Positions 47,239 through 55,868 of a stretch of 64,000 bases of DNA are shown here, piece after piece. Location of the stretch: contig OZ240685.1 of assembly GCA_965199135.1 (NCBI GenBank), positions 1,922,001 through 1,986,000 of the forward strand. Reading direction: 5' to 3'. Origin of the DNA: EB88 sp965199135. GTDB taxonomy: Bacteria > Acidobacteriota > Terriglobia > Terriglobales > Acidobacteriaceae. The notes below the pieces were generated by a model. It did not search any database. It was not told the origin of the DNA and saw only the letters and a program-made list of their open reading frames with translations. Each line of letters starts with the position of its first letter. Within the stretch, counting starts at the first letter, position 1. Both the position numbers and the translations under genes were made by a program.

Positions 47239-48615
47239 CTAACCCGCCTCCTGCCGCCGGGTTGCGATGGGCTCGACCAACAGTGTGAGACCACGGACGC
47301 CAAGGACTTTCAGGTAAGCGCCTGCTGGTACTGGCTCAGCGGTCTCTGCCAGCCACAACTCCCCGCGAACGAGCACCTGCCCGCGCGGCGTCGGGGCTCC
47401 GTGAGCCGCAAGCGGCTCCTGGGCGATGGCCACAGCGCCAACCATCGCCGAGGCACCCGTGAGCACTTTGTTTTTCCTCGCACGCAAGGCTGTGCGCACC
47501 AGCAAGACCGTAATCAGCCCGAAGCCGGTACCGACGCCGAGCGCGGTCGCGACGCGGACCTGCAGCTCGGGAACAGGGCCGGCGACCAGCGTGAGCAGGC
47601 CCACGACCAGGCAGGTGATCCCGGTAAGAGCGAGCACCCCGTGGCTCGGTACTTTGACCTCGAGCAGCAGGAGAATCAGCGCCGCGATCAGCAGCATGAT
47701 CGCCGTGTAGCGGAGCGGCAGGAGATTGAGCGCAAACAGGGCGGTCATGATGGACAGGGTGCCGAGTGCTCCGGGAATGATCGTTCCAGGCGCGTTGAAC
47801 TCCAGGTACACCAGCAGGACGCCACCGACCAGCAGCAGCACGGCCAGGTTCGGATCCATCAGGCCGCCAAGAATCGTCTCGCGAAGTGTGGGCTCGACGT
47901 CGACGAGCCGCGCATTCGCGAGGTGCAGCACTGTCTGCTTACCGCTGATGCGCGTGACGGTCTGGCCGTTGAGGCTCGCAAGTAGCGAGGACACATCCGG
48001 GGAGACCAAAGTGAGCAGACCCAGCTGCATCGCTTCGGCTTCCGAGTAAGATTTCGAGTTCAGCACCGCATCCTGCGCCGCGGCGATATTGCGCTTACGC
48101 AGCGTCACATAGGAGCGCAGAAACGCGGTCGCGTCATTCTCGAGCTTCTGCTTCATGATGGGATCGAGTTTGCCGCCCTCGATCACTGGATGCGCGGCGC
48201 CTGCGTTGGTCCCGGGCGCCATCGCGGCCACATCGGCTGCTTCGAGCAGGAAGAAGCCGGCGGAGCCCGCGCGGCTCCCGGCAGGCGCGACATAGACGAT
48301 CACCGGCACCGGCGACGCGAGGATGCTGTGCACCATAACGCGCATGGACTCGAGCAGGCCGCCTGGCGTGTTCATCAGGATCAGCACCGCCGCTGCATGC
48401 TCGTTGTTAGCCTCCCCGAGCGCACGATCGAGATACCAGGCACTCACCGGCTGGATTGTCATGTCGAGGTGAACGACAGCAACGAGCGGCCGCGAGGGGT
48501 CCTCGGCATGCGCATGATGCACGCCGTCGCACCCGGCCACAAGCAGAAGCAGCCCCACGCACACGGCGATCAGGGCAAGAACACGTGTTTTGGAAAGAGC
48601 CCGTACGATTCGCAT
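47239..48615 (-). CDS. NfeD-family membrane serine protease (long form), possible lipoprotein
   Basis: 458 residues, the long NfeD form: ClpP-class protease domain (about 45-230), four or so TM helices (240-390) and a C-terminal OB-like NfeD domain (about 400-450). Active-site sequence VIVYVAPAGSRAGSAGFF with the SAG serine, and a Lys in PIMKQKLENDA, match the Ser-Lys dyad of the family. The N-terminus has LLLLVAGC, a good lipobox with Cys29, so it may be lipid-modified. It pairs with the slipin downstream, which is its known substrate partner in archaea. Confidence 0.9.
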   Translation of the reverse strand: MRIVRALSKTRVLALIAVCVGLLLLVAGCDGVHHAHAEDPSRPLVAVVHLDMTIQPVSAWYLDRALGEANNEHAAAVLILMNTPGGLLESMRVMVHSILASPVPVIVYVAPAGSRAGSAGFFLLEAADVAAMAPGTNAGAAHPVIEGGKLDPIMKQKLENDATAFLRSYVTLRKRNIAAAQDAVLNSKSYSEAEAMQLGLLTLVSPDVSSLLASLNGQTVTRISGKQTVLHLANARLVDVEPTLRETILGGLMDPNLAVLLLVGGVLLVYLEFNAPGTIIPGALGTLSIMTALFALNLLPLRYTAIMLLIAALILLLLEVKVPSHGVLALTGITCLVVGLLTLVAGPVPELQVRVATALGVGTGFGLITVLLVRTALRARKNKVLTGASAMVGAVAIAQEPLAAHGAPTPRGQVLVRGELWLAETAEPVPAGAYLKVLGVRGLTLLVEPIATRRQEAG

Positions 48616-48680
48616 CGCAAGGAAAGTGTATGCCTCCCGCGAGCGCGCTGCTATGCCGTTCGGACGCGATGAAACGCTGC

Positions 48681-50447
48681 TTACTGCACGGTTCCGCCAC
48701 GCGCAATCACCGCCTGGCGCAAGCCCTTCGCTTCTGTGTTGTTAGGGTCGAGGCGCAGGGCGGAGGCGACCTCGGTCTCTGCCACCGTCAGCTGGTTGGT
48801 CCCAAGTGCCAGGCGAGCCAGCACCAGGTGAGCGTCCGGATTGTCGTGAAGCTGGATCGATTTGTCCGCAAGCTGCTTCGCGCGATCCGGGTCGGCGGTG
48901 CGTTCGCGGATGCGGGCGAGCCCCGCATACGCAGCCGCCGAGTTCGGATCAACTGACAGCGCCCGGTTGAACTCGCGCTCACTCTCGACCAGCAGCCCTG
49001 CGTTCAGGTACTTGGTCGCATCGGAAAGAAGTGCCGCCATGCGTTTCGGCTGTGGCTCGGTCGCCGCACGCATCTCTTCCATCTGGTCCATTTCAAAGGC
49101 AGCCTGGCGAAAAGCCGCTTCGTCATAGGAACGCTTGATCCGTTCAAGGGGCAGGTTGCTGTTCACAGGCGGCGCCGGAGCGCCGGGCTGGGCTGCCGGG
49201 GCGGGAGGCTGAAGGTAGCCAGGATTACGCAGGTTGTTGACCAACGCCTGGATCTCAGAGTCGCCGGGCCGGAGCTGCAGCGCCGTCGCTGCTTCCTTCT
49301 GCGCGTTCGGCACATCCCCCCGGCGCGCGTACGCCAGCGCCAGGTTGAAGTGGTAGTCCGCGTCCTTGGGGTCTCCGGTGATCGCCTGCTGAAAGAGCGG
49401 CGCGCCATCCTTGCCACGCCGGGCAGCCGCGACACCCTGGTCGTTCACGACCTCTGGCAGGGGCAGGCGCGTGCTCACAAAGGCAAACGCATCCTCGGCC
49501 GGGAGGTATCTGCCGGTGTAAAAGTAGGCAAGGCCACGGTGGAAATCGGCCTGCAGCGCATCCGGGTCGTTGCGGCTCAGGTGGCCGTAGGCGGTGGCTG
49601 CCTGGTCATAGTCCTGGGTTGCGAACAGCGCATTGCCAAGCGCGAGCCACGCGGGTCCATACGTTGGATCGATCTGCACCGCGGTGCGCAACCGGCGTAC
49701 GCGGTCCTCGGGCGAGCCCTGCACCAGGCCACGCACGTAGTCTTCAAAAGCATCGAGACGCAGGCCGCTGTCGGCGCCGATAAAGGTCTGCTCGGCGACG
49801 GGATAAGCCGGGTCCAGCTGTCGCACTACACGCCAGGCGACGGCGTTGATCACGTCGGGCAGGCGGGTGAGCTCGGCAGACTCAACGATCGGTGCGGTCT
49901 CGCGCAGGTTGGTGATGTCGAGGATGCGCACGGTTGCCGTGATGCGGGTGCCCTCGACCTGGTAGTTGCCGAGGACCACCGTGTCAGCATCGAGGGTCTG
50001 CGCCAGGCGCAGGGTGCTCGCGCGTGTGGGACGAAAGTCCGGTGGAAGCCCGAGGTGATCGAGCGCATACGCCCGGTCGTTGCGGCTGATGGGCAAAAAC
50101 CCCGCTGCTGAGAAGCGCTGGTTCAGGATCTCTGGAAAGGCCTCGCCGATCCAGTCGACGCCCGGGTTGCCGCTGCTGCTGTTCTCAAATGGCAACGCCA
50201 GGATGAGCTGCCCATGTGCTTCGAGCGTGGTCGAGGGCGTGATGGCGGTTGTCGGCTGCGGGCGCCCCGCACTCGAAGGCTCAGGCACGCCACTGGTCCC
50301 CTGCGCGCTGGCGACATGTGCGCCGATTCCGGCGGAGGAGAGAACCGCTACGGAAAGCAGGTAGGGCAGGGTCGCAAGTGGAAGACGCAGAGAGAACTCC
50401 TGGGGAGCCTGGCTCGGCTCACGGCTGATTATAAGAGGTGGCTTCAT
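48681..50447 (-). CDS. Secreted TPR-repeat protein with TolB/FlgO-like N-terminal domain
   Basis: 588 residues from the ATG at 50447. A signal peptide (RLPLATLPYLLSVAVLSSAG, ending near ...ASAQG). A first domain (about 75-235) with LILALPFENSSSGNPGVDWI and LGNYQVEGTRITATVRILDI resembles the CsgG/TolB-like group that scores chemotactic or transporter assembly partners. Then many TPR motifs (WLALGNALFATQDYDQAATA, FHRGLAYFYTGRYLPAEDAF, LARIRERTADPDRAKQLADK). It probably acts as a periplasmic scaffold. Start codons earlier in the frame (50573) overlap the next gene heavily. Its 5' end overlaps the end of the glycosyltransferase gene by 29 bases. Confidence 0.8.
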   Translation of the reverse strand: MKPPLIISREPSQAPQEFSLRLPLATLPYLLSVAVLSSAGIGAHVASAQGTSGVPEPSSAGRPQPTTAITPSTTLEAHGQLILALPFENSSSGNPGVDWIGEAFPEILNQRFSAAGFLPISRNDRAYALDHLGLPPDFRPTRASTLRLAQTLDADTVVLGNYQVEGTRITATVRILDITNLRETAPIVESAELTRLPDVINAVAWRVVRQLDPAYPVAEQTFIGADSGLRLDAFEDYVRGLVQGSPEDRVRRLRTAVQIDPTYGPAWLALGNALFATQDYDQAATAYGHLSRNDPDALQADFHRGLAYFYTGRYLPAEDAFAFVSTRLPLPEVVNDQGVAAARRGKDGAPLFQQAITGDPKDADYHFNLALAYARRGDVPNAQKEAATALQLRPGDSEIQALVNNLRNPGYLQPPAPAAQPGAPAPPVNSNLPLERIKRSYDEAAFRQAAFEMDQMEEMRAATEPQPKRMAALLSDATKYLNAGLLVESEREFNRALSVDPNSAAAYAGLARIRERTADPDRAKQLADKSIQLHDNPDAHLVLARLALGTNQLTVAETEVASALRLDPNNTEAKGLRQAVIARGGTVQ

Positions 50448-52017
50448 GGCCGGGCTCGCGCGCAAGCGTCGCAAGCGCAGGGTGCTCGAAGCGCAACACC
50501 GCCGCCCACTCTGCACCGCGATGCGCCTGCCAGACGATGGTTCCATGCAGCAGCGCCGCGACCTGCTCTGCACTCAGATCCTCGTGGTAGTCGAAGTAGC
50601 GCTGTTCCCAACGGTCATTCCAGCGGCCGAGCGAAAAGAGCGTGTTCTTCGGATCATATTTGGTCGAAAACACGATCGCGGTTGAGTAGCTCGTCGGCCG
50701 CACGACCAGTTTCTGCAGGCTGCCGAGCGTGAAGTTGTCGATGGCGACGACGGGCACGGGCTGCCGTGTGTAGCCGAGCTCCGGCTTGGTGAGCCCGTCG
50801 GTGACGGGCCACGCCGAGAGTACCGCGCCATGCGGGTAGTTCTGCTCCACGTAGCCGATCGCCGCCTGCTCGAGCCGGACCGCGTCCGCGTATGCGAGGG
50901 TGTCTTCCGGGGCGATCCGGTAGGGAGGCGGCACCAGCAGCGCGAGTGCAAACGCCGCTGCGGTAAGCGCCGGATACCAGAGCCAGTGGCGCAACCGCCC
51001 ATAGACCGCGCCGACGGCAAGCAGCAGCACCATCGGGTAGACAGGCAGCAGGTAGCGAGTGAGCAAGGCACCGCCGAGGACCGAGAAGAGAATGGCGTTC
51101 GCGAGGATCAGCGCCAGGATCATGTTGCGCAGCTCTGGCCGGAGTGCAGGCCGGTCAGCCACGCGCGGAAGCAAGAGGCTGCCCAGTGCGACGAACACAG
51201 GCACAAACAGGTTCAGGTGCAGCGTCAGGTGCATGGAGCGATGCCCAAGCGCGAGCAGGATGCGCGTGAGGCTCAGTGTCGCGGTGGCGTTGTAGCGAAG
51301 GTACTCGGGGTTGCCGAAGAGATAGCCGGTGCGGAGGCGATGGTAAAGGAACCACCCGGCCAGTGGCAGCGCCGGAGTCAGCAACAGGAAGCCACGTCGC
51401 CACGAACCGTGGCCCCGGATCGCTCGCCAGAACGCAAGCGTCGCCAGCGCCAGGGGAAAGCCGATCGCGATCTCCTTGGTCAGTGCCGCGAGCACGAAGC
51501 AGACCAGGGCGGTCGCCATCGACCACGTTTCCGATGCAAGCAGGAACACGAGCGCCCACAGCGTGAACGCGGCGGCCAGCATATCCGCATGGGCGAGTGT
51601 CGCCTGTGCGAACCAGACCGGGTAAATCGCGGTCATGGCGAGGACTGCCAGTGCAGCAGCGCGATCCCGAAGTGCCGTCTGCGCGAGCCGGAACACCGCA
51701 ACCAGCGCGGCCGACGCCGCCACGCACATGGCGACGCGTGTGGTCAGCGGGGAGAAGCCGAAGAGTTTCCAGGCTGATGCGAGATAGAGCGACAGCCCGG
51801 GCGGGTGCGCGTTGGTCAGGGTGGAGTAGGGGATGAGCGAGCCCGTGCGGAAGAAGTCATACGCCGCCGGGATGTAGTAGCCTGCCTCGTCCCAATAGTA
51901 AGGCAGGCGCAGCAGCGATGCGTGCGCGAGCAGTTCAAGGAGCAGCACAGCAGCCAGCAGCGCGAACAAAAGGGGAGCAGGCGCATGGCCGGTGCTCCCC
52001 TCGTCGTTCTGCTGCAA
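50419..52017 (-). CDS. Membrane glycosyltransferase, GT-C fold (ArnT/PMT-like)
   Basis: 532 residues with 10 or more hydrophobic helices. YYWDEAGYYIPAAYDFFRTG in the first loop is the D-E motif of ArnT/PMT-like enzymes; NAHPPGLSLYLASAWKLFG follows, as in DUF2029/GT39 families. It probably moves a sugar or aminosugar from an undecaprenyl carrier to a lipid or protein on the outer face. It follows the DUF3467 gene by 9 bases and overlaps the TPR gene, forming part of the leftward slipin cluster. No closer assignment is possible. Confidence 0.78.
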   Translation of the reverse strand: MQQNDEGSTGHAPAPLLFALLAAVLLLELLAHASLLRLPYYWDEAGYYIPAAYDFFRTGSLIPYSTLTNAHPPGLSLYLASAWKLFGFSPLTTRVAMCVAASAALVAVFRLAQTALRDRAAALAVLAMTAIYPVWFAQATLAHADMLAAAFTLWALVFLLASETWSMATALVCFVLAALTKEIAIGFPLALATLAFWRAIRGHGSWRRGFLLLTPALPLAGWFLYHRLRTGYLFGNPEYLRYNATATLSLTRILLALGHRSMHLTLHLNLFVPVFVALGSLLLPRVADRPALRPELRNMILALILANAILFSVLGGALLTRYLLPVYPMVLLLAVGAVYGRLRHWLWYPALTAAAFALALLVPPPYRIAPEDTLAYADAVRLEQAAIGYVEQNYPHGAVLSAWPVTDGLTKPELGYTRQPVPVVAIDNFTLGSLQKLVVRPTSYSTAIVFSTKYDPKNTLFSLGRWNDRWEQRYFDYHEDLSAEQVAALLHGTIVWQAHRGAEWAAVLRFEHPALATLAREPGHEATSYNQP

Positions 52018-52026
52018 ATGCCTGGT

Positions 52027-52320
52027 TTACTGCACCGGGCGCGGGCCCACGGGCTCGAGCGCGATGGTGCCAAAGGTCTGCTCATACTGCGCGAGGTTCT
52101 GACCGAGGATGTTGAACAACGCCTTCGCCTGCTGCGGGCTCAGGTAGATGCCCTGCTGGTTCTCGATGACGACGTCATCGGGCGAGGTCGGGTGGGCAAG
52201 ACCGAAGAGCAGGAAGATATCCCACACGCTGACACGAACCTGCACGCTGTTGGCGTAGGTTTCACGATAGTTCGCGCCCTGGGTGACGGCGAAAGTTGGC
52301 TGATTGTTCGAGGAACTCAT
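52027..52320 (-). CDS. DUF3467 domain protein
   Basis: 97 residues. YANSVQVRVSVWDIFLLFGL, then IENQQGIYLSPQQAKALFNI and LAQYEQTFGTIALEP, matches DUF3467, small cytoplasmic proteins of unknown function. First gene of the leftward cluster running to 45634. Its ATG is 27 bases after the tRNA-Leu 3' end. Confidence 0.8.
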   Translation of the reverse strand: MSSSNNQPTFAVTQGANYRETYANSVQVRVSVWDIFLLFGLAHPTSPDDVVIENQQGIYLSPQQAKALFNILGQNLAQYEQTFGTIALEPVGPRPVQ

Positions 52321-52347
52321 AATGTCTCTACTCTATACCGGAGTTGT

Positions 52348-52432
52348 TGGTGCGAAAGGGGGGACTTGAACCCCCACGGGTTGCCCCGCCAGATCCTAAG
52401 TCTGGTGCGTCTGCCAATTTCGCCACTTTCGC
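52348..52432 (-). tRNA. tRNA-Leu (anticodon UAG)
   Basis: Reading leftwards, GCGAAAG...CTTTCGC forms the 7-bp acceptor stem, CCAGA-CTTAGGA-TCTGG the anticodon arm with TAG, the long variable arm is CGGGGCAACCCG, and GGGGGTTCAAGTCCCCC is the T arm. The 3' CCA is encoded (52348-52350). The long variable arm and TAG anticodon identify tRNA-Leu. Confidence 0.95.
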
Positions 52433-53088
52433 ATGTCGTGCAAGAGAGCCTGTCCTTCTTTCCCTCAGGTGAATCATGGAGGACCGATACCGCGTGTTGC
52501 CTCCGCGGCGTCGGTCCAGCCGTCACCAGCGTACCGGCGAGCGCGTGCCTCTGGCAATCCTGCAGCTCCAGGGGAGCCTTTCAGGGAAGCTTTGGCGTAA
52601 CCAGTCGTTGTCCAAACGCGTGAATGGACGGGCAGCCACCCGCTCCACATCCCCGGCCCGGGTTACTATCGTCGTAAGTAAATTGCGGGGCCTTGACGCG
52701 CCTTTAGGTCAACCCGCGGGAGCAGGAAGCTCAACACGCTCCACCGGCAGCGCCGTCTGGTTCAACACAGAAGGAAGGCGCTCCAGATCGTCGCGCAAGA
52801 CAGGTTCATCCGAGTAGGCGATCGAGTCTCTGAAGCGCAGCAAGGCTCCAAATTGATCCCAGTGCGAAGGAAGCTGTCAATACGGAACACGACCGACCGT
52901 GAGCAAGTGGCTATGGCATCTTCTGACTACTTTCCAGGGAACAAACTGAGTGGGAGCCAAAGGGGACCGGATGAGTTTGTGTCGTCCTGTGTCCGCCTGT
53001 TATTGACAGGTCATTTCCTGACTAAGTATCAACAGCGCAAAACCATAGCCCGGGAGTGGAGTCCCGGTTCGTAACGCTGGAGTCCCTC
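52433..53088. other. Intergenic region with a coding-like remnant
   Basis: About 650 bases between the tRNA and the PAS kinase. It should contain the tRNA promoter and the kinase promoter, but none is convincing. Apart from the leftward remnant at 52709-52876, listed separately, nothing is recognised. Confidence 0.4.
52709..52876 (-). other. Orphan coding-like remnant (C-terminus of an unknown protein)
   Basis: A leftward open stretch between two in-frame stops encodes 55 residues that look like real protein (LPSHWDQFGALLRFRDSIAY, then SDEPVLRDDLERLPSVLN and a Pro-rich end), with no start codon. Codon use is like neighbouring genes. It is probably the decayed tail of a gene whose front was lost. 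I do not recognise the family. Confidence 0.3.
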
Positions 53089-55104
53089 GTGTCGATGCTT
53101 CACGATAGCAATCTCATCCCGTTCACGGTGAGCACTCTGCCCCGGCCTGCGTCGATCGAGGTGGAGGAGCCGTTTCGGTTGATGGTGGAGGCCGTGGCTG
53201 ATTACGCCGTCTTCATGCTTGACGCACAAGGCACCGTGGCCACTTGGAATCTCGGGGCACAGCGCATCAAGGGCTATGACGCCGAGGAGATCATTGGGCG
53301 TCATTTCTCCACCTTCTACCCGCCGGAAGCCATCGCATCCGGTCTGCCGCAGCGCGAGCTGGTGATGGCCGCCTCGGTTGGCCGCTACGAAGACGAGGGC
53401 TGGCGCCTCCGGAAGGACGGCACAAAGTTCTGGGCCAACGTGGTCATCACTGCGCTTCGCGCTCCCGGCGGCGAGCTCATCGGCTTTGTCAAGATCACTC
53501 GCGACCTGACCGAGCGCCGGGCTGCAGAGGAAAGCCTGCAGCAGGCGCATGATCAGCAGGCACAGCTCGCGGAGCGCCTGGCGGATGCGCACTCCTTCCT
53601 CAGCAATATCCTCAACTCATCGACCATGGTCTCGGTGATCTCCTTCAATGCGATGGGGATCATCACGCTCTTCAATCGTGGCGCAGAGCGCATGCTCGGC
53701 TACACCCCCGCGGAGGTCATCGGGAAGCGCACGCCAATGCTTTTCCATAAAACCATCGAGATCGAGGAAGCCGCGCATCGGCTCTATCGCAGGACGGGTG
53801 AGCGGACGCAGGGGGTTGGCGTTCTGGCTGCACTGATCGGCCACGAGCAGCAGCACCAGGCGGAGTGGAGCTACATTCGCAAAAATGGCGAAGAGATCAA
53901 GGTCAGCATGTCGCTGAGCAGGGTGTTGGACCGGGACGGCGAGCTGCTGGCGTACCTTGCGGTCGCCGAGGATATCACCGAGCGCCTCTCCTCGCAGCAG
54001 GAGCTGGCGGCAGCCTATAGCCGCCTCGCCACCGTAATGGACTCCACCTCAGAAGCCGTCATGCAGGTGAGCATGGACTGGACGATGCTCTATGGCAATC
54101 GCAGAACGTATGAAGTCCTCCCTCACTTCCAGGTGGGTGCGAACCTGTGGGAGGTGTACGCCGCGCTCCATGACACCCCTGCAGGAGCCCATCTGCGCCG
54201 GGCCATGGTGGAGCGGGTCGCGGTCGCGTACGAGAACTACTACGAGCCCTTTGACCAGTGGTTCGCGACGAACGTCTTTCCCACGCCGGATGGCCTGAGC
54301 ATCTTCTATCGCGACATCACCGCGGAAAAGAAGATGGCAGAGCAACTGGCCGTCGAGCAGATGCTACGGGAGAAGCGCATCGTGGGGCTCAGTCACATGG
54401 CAGGTGGCCTGGCGCACGAGATCAGCAATCCGCTGGCGATCATCCACGCGATCGCCAGCGATCTCCGTCACCTCGCCGAGACCAGGCCGGAGATCCCGGC
54501 TGCCGAGGTAAACGGTGCCTGTGATGGCATCGTCCAGACATCCGACAGGGCGATGAAGATTCTGCGCGGGCTTCGTGGATTCGCGAGAGAGGGCTCTCAG
54601 GACCCGGTGCAGCCGGCAAATCTCGGTGCAATCCTGGATGAATGTGTGGAGCTGCAGATCGGCCGCTTCCGCAGCCAGGATGTCGCTCTGCACCTTGAAA
54701 CCGAGCGGAACCTGCCCCTGCTCGAGTGTCGTGAGATCCAGATCAGCCAGATCGTAACCAACTTGCTGAACAATGCATTCGACTCGATCACGCAGTCCTC
54801 ATGCGAGGAGCGCTGGGTCCGGGTCACGGCTACGGCTTGTGGCGCCATGATCTGCGTGGATGTTGTGGATAGCGGCCCGGGTGTTGAGGATCGTTACAAG
54901 GCGCACCTGATGGAGCCATTTTTCACCACGAAGAAAATGGGCATGGGCATGGGCGTGGGCCTTAGCCTGTCCAGGGCGATTGCGCAGGAACACGGCGGGA
55001 CGCTTACACTCTGCGAGGGCACGCTCCACACGACCTTTCGCCTCATGCTGCCGACCGCTCAGGAGGCTCGAGCCGACGCAGGGGAACCACAGCTCGGGAG
55101 GTAA
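53089..55104 (+). CDS. Soluble multi-PAS histidine kinase
   Basis: 671 residues from the GTG at 53089, chosen for GGAG six bases ahead; GTG 53056 and ATG 53095 are alternatives. PAS1 (about 30-150; RRKDGTKFWANVVITAL-like RLRKDGTKFWANVVITAL) with TRDLTERR at its end, a short coiled coil, PAS2 (about 175-300; GIITLFNRGAERMLGYTPAE), a degenerate third PAS (about 310-420), then HisKA with His in MAGGLAHEISNPLAIIHA and HATPase (LLNNAFDSITQ, VDSGPGVED, GMGVGLSLSRA). No membrane helix. The adjacent REC-PilZ gene is its natural partner. Confidence 0.87.
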   Translation: MSMLHDSNLIPFTVSTLPRPASIEVEEPFRLMVEAVADYAVFMLDAQGTVATWNLGAQRIKGYDAEEIIGRHFSTFYPPEAIASGLPQRELVMAASVGRYEDEGWRLRKDGTKFWANVVITALRAPGGELIGFVKITRDLTERRAAEESLQQAHDQQAQLAERLADAHSFLSNILNSSTMVSVISFNAMGIITLFNRGAERMLGYTPAEVIGKRTPMLFHKTIEIEEAAHRLYRRTGERTQGVGVLAALIGHEQQHQAEWSYIRKNGEEIKVSMSLSRVLDRDGELLAYLAVAEDITERLSSQQELAAAYSRLATVMDSTSEAVMQVSMDWTMLYGNRRTYEVLPHFQVGANLWEVYAALHDTPAGAHLRRAMVERVAVAYENYYEPFDQWFATNVFPTPDGLSIFYRDITAEKKMAEQLAVEQMLREKRIVGLSHMAGGLAHEISNPLAIIHAIASDLRHLAETRPEIPAAEVNGACDGIVQTSDRAMKILRGLRGFAREGSQDPVQPANLGAILDECVELQIGRFRSQDVALHLETERNLPLLECREIQISQIVTNLLNNAFDSITQSSCEERWVRVTATACGAMICVDVVDSGPGVEDRYKAHLMEPFFTTKKMGMGMGVGLSLSRAIAQEHGGTLTLCEGTLHTTFRLMLPTAQEARADAGEPQLGR

Positions 55105-55139
55105 GAGCAATCCGGATAGAAGATGCGACGATCCTGTTA

Positions 55140-55811
55140 GTGGACGATGAGCCGGCCCTGCGCGCGATCTTTGGAGCCTGGCTCAGGAATGCCGGATGCA
55201 CCCGGTTGCACCTTGCAGCCGATGGTCTGGACGCGCTTGCGCTCTGTGAAACAACCCCCGTCAACCTCCTCATCACGGACATCCGCATGCCGCGCCTCGA
55301 TGGTGTCGGACTGATTCGGCGTCTGCGCGAAAGCCACTCGGGAAGCCCCAGCATCATCTTTGTAAGCGGCTTCGGCGAGATCGATGCACGCGAGGTCTAC
55401 GCGCTTGGAGTCGAAACGTGTCTGACCAAGCCGCTGCCACGAGAGCATTTGCTTGCGGCCGTGGAGTCCGCGCTGGCCGATCGAGGGGAGCTGTGGCTGC
55501 AGCGCTTTCCCCAGCCGCCCCGGCAGAGCATCCTGGTAGAGGTGGATGGTGTGAATGGCGGGGGGTGGCAGCTTGGTCGCGGCGGTTTCAGCCTGCGCTA
55601 CGCAGAGCCCCTGAGTCTCACCAAGGTCGCCTTCGACTGCGTCTTTCCGCACGAGGGGCAGCGGCTCGCGGGAGAAGGGTACGTCCGCTGGGTATCGCGG
55701 GCCGAGAATACCGCCGGCATCGAGTTCGCCTATGTCGAGCCGGAGTCGCGACGCTGGCTGGTGGAACAGATCTCCCGCGTTCGCTCGCCGAGCTTCATCC
55801 CGAAGCTCTAG
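55140..55811 (+). CDS. Response regulator with REC and PilZ domains
   Basis: 223 residues from the GTG at 55140. The receiver domain has acidic residues DDEP, phospho-acceptor Asp47 (LLITDIRMPRLDG), Ser in FVSGFGE and Lys in TKPLPRE. After about residue 115 a PilZ-like domain follows (RQSILVEVDGVNGG ... GGFSLRY ... GYVRWVSR ... GIEFAYVE), suggesting c-di-GMP response. The fold's first strand (ATILLV) lies before this GTG, and the only open extension runs back to ATC at 55110 with GGGAGG 8 bases ahead of it, so the true start may be non-standard. It follows the PAS kinase and overlaps its last codons if the longer start is used. Confidence 0.82.
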   Translation: MDDEPALRAIFGAWLRNAGCTRLHLAADGLDALALCETTPVNLLITDIRMPRLDGVGLIRRLRESHSGSPSIIFVSGFGEIDAREVYALGVETCLTKPLPREHLLAAVESALADRGELWLQRFPQPPRQSILVEVDGVNGGGWQLGRGGFSLRYAEPLSLTKVAFDCVFPHEGQRLAGEGYVRWVSRAENTAGIEFAYVEPESRRWLVEQISRVRSPSFIPKL

Positions 55812-55868
55812 CGACAGACTGAGAAAACGCTGGCGTCGTTTTCGGTTCTGCGCGAATATCGTGAGACA

